Shown here: positions 58,217 through 64,000 of the stretch, piece after piece
Numbering within the stretch: the first letter of the stretch is position 1
Layout of the letters: the number at the start of each line of letters is the position of its first letter
NCBI GenBank assembly: GCA_902472305.1
Contig: CABRNK010000006.1
Location: 1-64,000 of the forward strand
DNA: 64,000 nucleotides
Direction of reading: 5' to 3'
DNA from: Hominenteromicrobium sp900549945
Lineage (GTDB): Bacteria; Bacillota; Clostridia; Oscillospirales; Acutalibacteraceae
Made by a program: the position numbers and the translations under genes
Notes under the pieces: generated by a model
Databases searched by the model: none
What the model was told of the DNA's origin: nothing
The model's input: the letters and a program-made list of their open reading frames with translations, nothing else

Positions 58217-59905
58217 TTACATGGAGGTCGGCACGGTGATGTTGAACATCGTCAGCACATTGCGCAGTACGGAAGCCGTCGCGCGGCAGACCGTGAGGCG
58301 CGCCTGCATCAGGCCCTCGGCCTCGCCCTTGACGCGGCAGGCGTTGTAGAACTTGTGGAACTTCGTGGCGAGCTCGATCACGTAGCGCGTGATACGCACC
58401 GGGTCGTAATCCTTGGCCGCCGCGATGATCTCATCGGTGTACTCGGCGATGTGGCGGATCAGTTCGATCTCCTCGGGCGCGGTGAGCTGCGCGAGTTCCT
58501 CGGCCGTGCAGTCGCGCGGGGTGATGCCGTCCGCCTCGAGTGCACGCAGAATACTGCAAATGCGCGCGTGCGCGTACTGGACGTAGTAGACCGGGTTCTG
58601 CGCGTCCTCTTTGACGGCGACGTCGAGGTCGAAATCGAGCAAGGAGTTGGCCTCGCGCATGTTGAAGAGAAAGCGCGCGGAATCGACCGGAACCTCGTCG
58701 AGCAGGTCGCCGAGCTGGATCGCCTTGCCGGTGCGCTTGCTCATGCGCACGATTTCGCCGTTGCGCATCAGGCGCACGAACTGCATCAGGATGATCTCGA
58801 GCTTGTCCGCGCTCTGGCCGACCGCGTCCATCGCGCCCTTCATGCGGGCCACGTGGCCGTGGTGGTCGCTGCCCCAAATGTCGATGAGCAGGTCGAAGCC
58901 GCGGTCGAACTTATTCTTGTGGTAGGCGATGTCCGCCGTGAAGTAAGTCGGGTTGCCGTTGGCGCGGACGAGCACCTCGTCCTTTTCGCCGCCGAATTCG
59001 GTCGCTTTGTACCAGACGGCGCCGTCCTTCTCGTAGGTCAGGCCGCGGTCGCGCAGATAATCGACGACGGCCATGACCTCGCCGCTCTTGTGCAGGTCGC
59101 TTTCGAGGAACCAGCGGTCGTAATGGACGCGGTATTTCTCCATGTCGGCCTTCATTTTCGCAATGTTGCGCGGCAGGCCGAAGCCGACGAGCGCGGCGCG
59201 GCGCTCCTCCTCGGAAACGCGCATCAGTGCGTCGCCGTTGTCCGCAGCGTATTCCTTTGCGAGGTCGAGGATATCCTCGCCGTGGTAGCTGTCCTCGGGC
59301 AGCTCGGGCGGGTTTTCCGCGAAAAGCTGCTGGTAGCGGATCGAGAGGGAGAGGCCGAATTTATCGAGCTGGTTGCCGGCGTCGTTGACGTAGAACTCGC
59401 GCCACACGTCGTAGCCTGCGGCGTCGAGCACGGCGGCGAGGCAGTCACCGAGCGCGCCGCCGCGCGCGTTGCCCATGTGCATCGGGCCGGTCGGGTTGGC
59501 GGAGACAAATTCCACCATGACGCGGCGTTTCTTGCCGAAATCGCTGCGGCCGTAATTTTTGCCGGCGGTGAGCACGTCTGTCAGCACGTCGCTGTAAAAC
59601 GCCGGGCTCAAAAAGAAGTTCATAAAGCCGGGACCGGCTGTTTCGGCCTTTGTGAAGTACGTGCCGGAGAGGTCGAGGTTTTCTAGAATGGCCGCCGCGA
59701 TCTTCTGCGGCGCGGTGCGGAACGCGCGGGCCGAAACCATCGCCGCATTCGTCGCAAAATCGCCGTGCGTGCGGTCTGCGGGGCGCTCCACCGAGAAGGC
59801 GGGGATCTCCGCCTGCACGAGCGTGCCGGCGGCCACGGCCTTTTCGAGGGCGCTGCGCACGGCGGTGCTGACCTGTTCTCTTGCAATACTTACCGCTTTT
59901 GACAT
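58217..59905 (-). CDS. argS: Arginyl-tRNA synthetase
   Basis: Predicted product of 562 residues. FVSANPTGPMHMGNARGGALGD carries the HIGH signature (HMGN), and VRMSKRTGK the KMSKS loop. N-terminal Add-1 and C-terminal DALR anticodon domains are complete. AAGGAACATCCC precedes the ATG on the minus strand. It is the last gene of the operon. Confidence 0.97.
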   Translation of the reverse strand: MSKAVSIAREQVSTAVRSALEKAVAAGTLVQAEIPAFSVERPADRTHGDFATNAAMVSARAFRTAPQKIAAAILENLDLSGTYFTKAETAGPGFMNFFLSPAFYSDVLTDVLTAGKNYGRSDFGKKRRVMVEFVSANPTGPMHMGNARGGALGDCLAAVLDAAGYDVWREFYVNDAGNQLDKFGLSLSIRYQQLFAENPPELPEDSYHGEDILDLAKEYAADNGDALMRVSEEERRAALVGFGLPRNIAKMKADMEKYRVHYDRWFLESDLHKSGEVMAVVDYLRDRGLTYEKDGAVWYKATEFGGEKDEVLVRANGNPTYFTADIAYHKNKFDRGFDLLIDIWGSDHHGHVARMKGAMDAVGQSADKLEIILMQFVRLMRNGEIVRMSKRTGKAIQLGDLLDEVPVDSARFLFNMREANSLLDFDLDVAVKEDAQNPVYYVQYAHARICSILRALEADGITPRDCTAEELAQLTAPEEIELIRHIAEYTDEIIAAAKDYDPVRITRYVIELATKFHKFYNACRVKGEAEGLMQARLTVCRATASVLRNVLTMFNITVPTSM

Positions 59906-59952
59906 AGGGATGTTCCTTTCGGTTTGAATTTCGTTTTAAGGAGCGGCAGGCG

Positions 59953-60405
59953 TTACTGGATCGCCGTGCCGTCCGGCGTGCCGCCCCGCTTCTTGAGGCG
60001 GACGATGATGTCGTTTTCGGAGGAGAGGTGCGCGTCGAGATCGAGCGTATAGCGGATGCGCAGCATGCCGCCCTCCGCGGAGAGGTCGTGCTTGAGCGTC
60101 TGCGTGAAAACGCCGAGCGAAAGCAGGCCCGCGCCGGTATCGTACATGCATTTGTGGCGGCGGCCCTTTTCGAGGATGAGCCGTGTCGGCGAGCCGGGGC
60201 TCAGCATCGTCACGGTGCCGGTCGGCTCGATCTTGAGTATCTTTTTGTGCCCGGTGTAGGGGGCGTCGTTATCGTACTCCATATAGGAGATATATTTGAC
60301 GCCGTTGCGCTCGCTGTAATCGCCAAGCGTGTCCAGCTTGATCTCGCCGGTTTCCTGCTCGATCGTCTGGCGGCCGATGATCGTGATTTCGTAATTTTCC
60401 TGCAT
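59953..60405 (-). CDS. DUF1934 family protein
   Basis: Predicted product of 150 residues. It has the beta-barrel-like pattern of DUF1934: YEITIIGRQTIEQETGEIKLDTLGDYSERNGVKYISYMEYD, then VTMLSPGSPTRLILEKGRRHKCMYDTGAGLLSLGVFTQTLKHDLSAEGGMLRIRYTLDLD. The fold is lipocalin-like; function unknown. The start at 60405 (MQENYEI) was chosen for AAGGTGAAG. Its place between murI and argS is common in Clostridia. Confidence 0.9.
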   Translation of the reverse strand: MQENYEITIIGRQTIEQETGEIKLDTLGDYSERNGVKYISYMEYDNDAPYTGHKKILKIEPTGTVTMLSPGSPTRLILEKGRRHKCMYDTGAGLLSLGVFTQTLKHDLSAEGGMLRIRYTLDLDAHLSSENDIIVRLKKRGGTPDGTAIQ

Positions 60406-60480
60406 TTTCTTCACCTTGCCCTGCTGTGCGGCAAATTTCGTATTTTTCGTGCGGAGGCGGCGCCTCCGCACGGGGATCTC

Positions 60481-61293
60481 TCAGTATTTTTCGATGTCGA
60501 TGCGCTCGACCTGCCCGTTGAGGTTCTGACCGAGCAGCAGGTCGGCGACCTGCCGGAAGCCCTCGACAAAATCGCTGACGCAGTAGCGGTATTCCGGCTC
60601 GGCATTCTCATCGTTCAAAAGGCCGTCTCTGCGCAGCGTCTCGCGGCAGCTCACGGCGGCCTCGCGCCCGGAATCGATCAGTGTGACGCCGTGCCCCATG
60701 ACGCTGCGGATCGTGGCGCTGATGATCGGGTAGTGCGTGCAGCCGAGAATCAGCGTATCGACGCCGCGCTCGCGGATCGGCGCGAGGTAGCGCTGGGCCA
60801 CAAGGCGGGTGATCTCCTCCTGCGGGGCGACAAAGCCGTTTTCAACGAGCGGCACGAAGAGCGGGCAGGCCTGCTCGAAAACCTCGATCGCGGGGTTCAG
60901 CGCAAGGATCTCGCGGCGATAGGAGCCCGAGGCGATCGTCGCGGCCGTGCCGATGATGCCGATGCGCCCGTTTTTCGTCTGGCTGACGGCGGCCTGCGCC
61001 GTGGGGCGCAGCACGTCGAGGTAGGGCACGGGCAGCGCGTCGCCGATGTCCCGCGCCGTCGAGCTGACGGTGCCGCAGGCAGCGAGCACCACCTTCACAT
61101 CGTGCTCGACGAGAAAGCGCATATCCTGCGCGGCATAGCGCCGGATGGTCTCGCGCCCGCGCGAGCCGTAGGGCACGCGGCCGGTATCGCCGAAGTAGAG
61201 GATGCGCTCGTGTGGCAGAATGCGCATCAGTTCTTTGACGGAGGTCAGTCCGCCGAGGCCGGAGTCGAATACGCCGATAGGTCTGTTATCCAT
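60481..61293 (-). CDS. murI: Glutamate racemase
   Basis: Predicted product of 270 residues. IGVFDSGLGGLTSVKEL at the N-terminus, catalytic Cys in AACGTVSS and in LGCTHYP are present. The first catalytic motif reads ACGTVS where many racemases read ACNTAS. It interconverts L- and D-glutamate for peptidoglycan. The start at 61293 (MDNRPIG) was chosen; the ATG at 61302 lies only two bases from GGAAAG. Confidence 0.94.
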   Translation of the reverse strand: MDNRPIGVFDSGLGGLTSVKELMRILPHERILYFGDTGRVPYGSRGRETIRRYAAQDMRFLVEHDVKVVLAACGTVSSTARDIGDALPVPYLDVLRPTAQAAVSQTKNGRIGIIGTAATIASGSYRREILALNPAIEVFEQACPLFVPLVENGFVAPQEEITRLVAQRYLAPIRERGVDTLILGCTHYPIISATIRSVMGHGVTLIDSGREAAVSCRETLRRDGLLNDENAEPEYRYCVSDFVEGFRQVADLLLGQNLNGQVERIDIEKY

Positions 61294-61326
61294 AATCACC
61301 ATTCTTTCCTTCGAAAATAAAGCCGC

Positions 61327-62406
61327 TTACTGTGCGCTCTTTTTCTCGCGTGCGCAGTCGATCAGCCTTTCGAGCAGCGCGCCGTAGGGCAGGCCGCAGG
61401 CGTCCCAGAGCTTCGGGTACATGCTGATCGAGGTGAAGCCCGGCAGCGTGTTGATTTCGTTCAGAATGATTTTTTTATCCTTTTCGGTCACGAAGAAATC
61501 GACGCGGGAGAGGCCGTCGCACCCGAGCAGGTTATAGGCGCGCACCGCGGTTTTGCGGATCTCCTCGGCCACTTCGGGGTCGAGGCGCGCGGGAATGTAG
61601 AGCTGCGCGACGCCGTTCTTATATTTGTCGTCGTAGTCGTAAAATTCCGCCGCAGCGCCGATTTCTCCGATGATGGAGGCCTCGCTTTTGCCGCGGTTGC
61701 CGAGGACGGCGCACTCGACCTCCTGACCGGCGATGCCCTCCTCCACGACGATTTTTACGTCGTGCTGCGCGGCAAGGCGGATCGCCTCGTCGAGCTTTTC
61801 GGGCTCCGAAACCTTTGTGATGCCGACAGAGGAGCCGGCGTTCGCGGGTTTCACAAAGACCGGGAAATTGAGGCGCGCCAGAATCTTGTTGAGGATCTTC
61901 TCGCGGTTCGCCGCGTAGCGGTCGGCATAGAACCAGAGGTAGTGCGCCTGCTCGATGTTGGCGCTCGCGAGCAGCGAGTGGGAGACGGCCTTATCCATGC
62001 AGATAGCGGACGCGAGGGTGCCGCAGCCGACGTAAGGGATACCGCACAGCTCGAAAAGGCCCTGAATCGTGCCGTCCTCGCCGTTCTTGCCGTGCAGGAC
62101 GGGGAAGATCACATCGAGCTTGCGGAAGGCGCAGGCGCCGCCCTTTTCGAGGACGACAAGCCCCGCCGTGCCGCGGTCCGGCGAAAGGAAGGCCGTGCGG
62201 TTTTCGGGGTGATTCACCCACGTGTCGTTTTCAATCGAATCGACGTCGCCGGTATAGAGCAGCCAGCGGCCGTCCTTTGTGATGCCGAGCGTCACGATGT
62301 CAAATTTTTCCGTATCGAGGTTGCGGAGAATGGAGGAGGAGGACATCAGCGAAATCTCATATTCCGAGGATGCACCGCCAAAAATCACACAAACCGTTTT
62401 TTTCAC
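61327..62406 (-). CDS. ddl: D-alanine--D-alanine ligase
   Basis: Predicted product of 359 residues, starting at GTG 62406 (VKKTVCVIFGG). VIFGGASSEYEISLMS, HGKNGEDGTIQGLFELCGIPYVGC, EFYDYDDKYKNG and NEINTLPGFTSISMYP are ATP-grasp ligase motifs. The omega-loop KY keeps a tyrosine, as in D-Ala-D-Ala rather than D-Ala-D-Lac ligases. It joins two D-Ala for stem peptides. The longer reading frame upstream lies over the promoter and is not translated. Confidence 0.94.
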   Translation of the reverse strand: MKKTVCVIFGGASSEYEISLMSSSSILRNLDTEKFDIVTLGITKDGRWLLYTGDVDSIENDTWVNHPENRTAFLSPDRGTAGLVVLEKGGACAFRKLDVIFPVLHGKNGEDGTIQGLFELCGIPYVGCGTLASAICMDKAVSHSLLASANIEQAHYLWFYADRYAANREKILNKILARLNFPVFVKPANAGSSVGITKVSEPEKLDEAIRLAAQHDVKIVVEEGIAGQEVECAVLGNRGKSEASIIGEIGAAAEFYDYDDKYKNGVAQLYIPARLDPEVAEEIRKTAVRAYNLLGCDGLSRVDFFVTEKDKKIILNEINTLPGFTSISMYPKLWDACGLPYGALLERLIDCAREKKSAQ

Positions 62407-62492
62407 AGTAATCACCGTTCCTTGTTGAATTTTTGTCAGGAATTGGTTCCGCCCGTGCGGCGGGAAAAAGTAAAACGGCCGAAAGCCGCTCC

Positions 62493-62546
62493 AAATCGAT
62501 GTAGGCTGTATCGATTTAGTATAGCATATTCGTATGCGTTTTTCAA
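62493..62546 (-). promoter_or_regulatory. Promoter of ddl with a palindromic element at the start site
   Basis: On the minus strand TTGAAA (62541-62546) and TATACT (62518-62523) are exactly 17 bases apart with an extended TGC. Immediately after the -10 lies the inverted repeat AAATCGAT-N9-ATCGATTT (62493-62500, 62510-62517), in the position of an operator. Confidence 0.72.
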
Positions 62547-62646
62547 GCGCTGATGCACGCTTTGCGCCGCATAAACGGCAAAGCGCGGGAAAAACTAATC
62601 GGGACCGCAGAACCTGCGGCAAATATGGAAACTGGAAAGGATTGCG

Positions 62647-62985
62647 ATGACGATGAATAAGCTGAAATGTAGCGTGGAAACCTGCCGCCACAATCACAAC
62701 GACCTGTGCAGCCTGCAGAAGATTCAGGTGGACGGCCCGGCCGCGATGGAGAGCCGCGAAACCTGCTGCGGCTCCTATGCGGAGCGCGCGAAGTCCGCGA
62801 AGAACGAAGCCTCCTGCGGGTGCTCCTCGGCGAGCGAGCGCACGGACATTCATTGCAGTGCGGAGCGCTGCACGTACAACGAAGGCAAAAAATGCCGTGC
62901 GGAGCAGGTGAACGTCGGCTGCTGCTGTTCGGCCCCGTGTGTGGTCAGCGAGACGGAGTGCTGCACCTTCATGCCGCGCGCATAA
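62647..62985 (+). CDS. Protein with two DUF1540 domains
   Basis: Predicted product of 112 residues with two copies of the DUF1540 motif: LKCSVETCRHNHNDLCSLQKIQVDG (about 7-31) and IHCSAERCTYNEGKKCRAEQVNVG, each with CxxxxC...C and further cysteines (CCGS; CCCSAPC). The spacer is Ser/Lys/Ala-rich. It is likely a metal-binding Cys-rich protein; function unknown. GAAAGGATTGCG precedes the ATG. Confidence 0.87.
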   Translation: MTMNKLKCSVETCRHNHNDLCSLQKIQVDGPAAMESRETCCGSYAERAKSAKNEASCGCSSASERTDIHCSAERCTYNEGKKCRAEQVNVGCCCSAPCVVSETECCTFMPRA

Positions 62986-63110
62986 AACAGAATTTTTCCA
63001 GAGAAACGGGCGGCACGGCTTTCGGCTGTGCCGCTCTTTTATTTGTGTTTTTACAGAAAATCTGGTATACTGGTGTGCGGAAAACAGCTTGCGGCAAAGG
63101 GGGAGAGGCG

Positions 63111-63851
63111 ATGGATCAGGCGCGTTTTTTGGCGGAGCGGGAAGCGGCGCTCAGGCGGACAAGAGGCGGGCAGGGCATCGGCACGCTCGCGGAAAAGGCG
63201 CTGCATGCGGCCTTAAAGGCATACTATGAGCCGGACGCCGAGAGCCGGGAGATCGCGCTCGGCGGCTTCGTGGCGGACATCGTCGGCGAGGAGGGGATCA
63301 TTGAGATCCAGACGCGCGGCTTCGACCGGCTGCGCGGCAAGCTCGAGGTCTTTCTGGAAGCGGCGCGCGTCACGGTGGTGTACCCGGTCGCGGTGCGGCG
63401 GCAGCTCTCTTGGATCGACCCGGAGACCGGCGCGGTCTCGCCGCCGCGCGGGAGCACGAAAAAGGGCGTTCCGTTCGACGCGCTGCCGGAGCTCTACAAA
63501 ATCAAGCCTCTGCTCCCCCACCCGAATTTCCGGCTGCGCCTCGCGCTTTTGGCGCTGACCGATTACAAATACCTCGACGGCTACGGGCCGCAGCGAAAGA
63601 TGCGCGCGACGCGCGGCGAACGCGTGCCGGAGGCGCTGCTCGGGCAGATCGACTGCGTGGCCCCGGCCGATTACCTCGCCCTGCTGCCGGCGGATCTGCC
63701 GGCGCCGTTCACGGCGGAGCAGCTTGCGAAGGCCGTGCGCCGCCCAGTGAATCAGGCGCGTGCCGGCGTAAACGTGCTGTGTGCACTCGGTGCGCTCGAG
63801 CGCGCGGGTAAATCGGGGCACGCTTATCTGTATAATCGTAAAATTTTATAA
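63111..63851 (+). CDS. Hypothetical protein, possible nuclease-like fold with C-terminal HTH
   Basis: Predicted product of 246 residues of unknown function. IALGGFVADIVGEEGIIEIQTRGFDRLRGKLEVFL resembles a (P)D...ExQ/K core of restriction-nuclease-like folds, with Asp in VADIV and Glu in IEIQT. SPPRGSTKKGVPFDALPELYKIKPLL is a conserved-looking middle block. The C-terminal 60 residues (FTAEQLAKAVRRPVNQARAGVNVLCALGALERAGK) look like a winged helix. AAAGGGGGAGAG precedes the ATG. No known name was recognised; the fold idea is an inference. Confidence 0.7.
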   Translation: MDQARFLAEREAALRRTRGGQGIGTLAEKALHAALKAYYEPDAESREIALGGFVADIVGEEGIIEIQTRGFDRLRGKLEVFLEAARVTVVYPVAVRRQLSWIDPETGAVSPPRGSTKKGVPFDALPELYKIKPLLPHPNFRLRLALLALTDYKYLDGYGPQRKMRATRGERVPEALLGQIDCVAPADYLALLPADLPAPFTAEQLAKAVRRPVNQARAGVNVLCALGALERAGKSGHAYLYNRKIL

Positions 63852-63867
63852 AATTTCCTTTTTTGTA

Positions 63868-63896
63868 TTGATTTTTGTGTAAATATATGCTATTCT
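63868..63896 (+). promoter_or_regulatory. Promoter of the last gene
   Basis: TTGATT (63868-63873) and TATTCT (63891-63896) are 17 bases apart, with an upstream TGC (extended -10). Confidence 0.7.
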
Positions 63897-63949
63897 ATAC
63901 CGATATGTATTTGGCATGCAAAATCCAATGAAAGAAAGGAGAAGAAAAA

Positions 63950-64000
63950 ATGACAATACGCGAAGAAGCGGATCAGCTTCTGTACGCCTGCGGCCTGCTC
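63950..64000 (+). CDS. Partial coding region at window edge
   Basis: ATG at 63950 follows AAAGGAGAAG and opens a frame MTIREEADQLLYACGLL that runs off the window. Only 17 residues are visible, so no family can be named. Confidence 0.7.
   Translation, partial: MTIREEADQLLYACGLL

Overview
This window is a GC-rich chromosomal segment from a low-GC-phylum-type (Firmicutes) anaerobe, most likely a class Clostridia gut bacterium of the Oscillospiraceae/Ruminococcaceae kind. The reasons are inferred from the sequence: strong Shine-Dalgarno sites and sigma-A promoters, an FMN riboswitch before a RibU-type ECF transporter, a SAM-I riboswitch before metK, a dgt-dnaG-rpoD block, a murI-DUF1934-argS block, RecD2, DUF951, DUF1540 and DUF1934 proteins, and frequent TTG/GTG starts. 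No insertion sequence, prophage, rRNA gene or CRISPR array was seen. Nearly all genes are intact.

Layout. 1-830: a tRNA cluster (Lys, cut by the window edge; Thr; Tyr) with a duplicated tRNA-Thr 3' end and hairpin-rich repeats. 0.8-2.8 kb: a GH29-type glycosidase and a convergent AraC regulator. 2.9-9.3 kb: the most unusual locus, a six-gene operon in which a NifH-like reductase, a FecB/FecCD/FepC-type ABC importer and two NifD/NifK-like proteins are interleaved behind a DtxR/IdeR-like iron box. 9.4-12.7 kb: cell-wall and amidohydrolase genes. 12.7-18.6 kb: gltX, glnS, a small kinase, birA-bioY with a BirA-type operator, and a DUF951 gene. 18.7-23.5 kb: prfA, a TsaC-CoaE fusion, a lytic transglycosylase and an M18 aminopeptidase. 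23.5-30.6 kb: a serine hydrolase, DUF523, upp and uraA, then a WYL regulator operon behind a 12-bp-arm palindrome. 30.7-34.2 kb: a VanY-like protein that has lost its zinc ligands, a P-loop ATPase, rpmE, a YigZ protein and a Cys-rich protein. 34.2-38.7 kb: dgt, dnaG, rpoD, rrf2. 38.7-51.2 kb: rpoB, rpoC, rpsL, rpsG, fusA, tuf, with a possible antisense small RNA at the rpoB promoter. 51.2-58 kb: ribU, metK, a small membrane protein, recD2, comF, mreB-like. 58-62.5 kb, minus strand: ddl, murI, DUF1934, argS. 62.6-64 kb: a DUF1540 protein, a possible nuclease-like protein and the first codons of another gene.

How the genes fit together. Most of the window is core information processing (replication start, transcription, translation, tRNA charging) and cell-wall metabolism (D-Glu, D-Ala-D-Ala, carboxypeptidase, lysozyme, transglycosylase). 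Vitamins appear to be salvaged: biotin by BioY, riboflavin by RibU and uracil by UraA/Upp. The nitrogenase-like/ABC operon is the best candidate for an undescribed system. It has a complete reductase plus a catalytic pair whose cysteine pattern resembles DPOR (three Cys on one subunit, the equivalents lost on the other), no nitrogenase cofactor-assembly genes, a dedicated metallophore- or tetrapyrrole-type importer and an iron-box operator. I infer iron-controlled import followed by reductive processing of an iron chelate, heme-like or corrinoid-like ligand.
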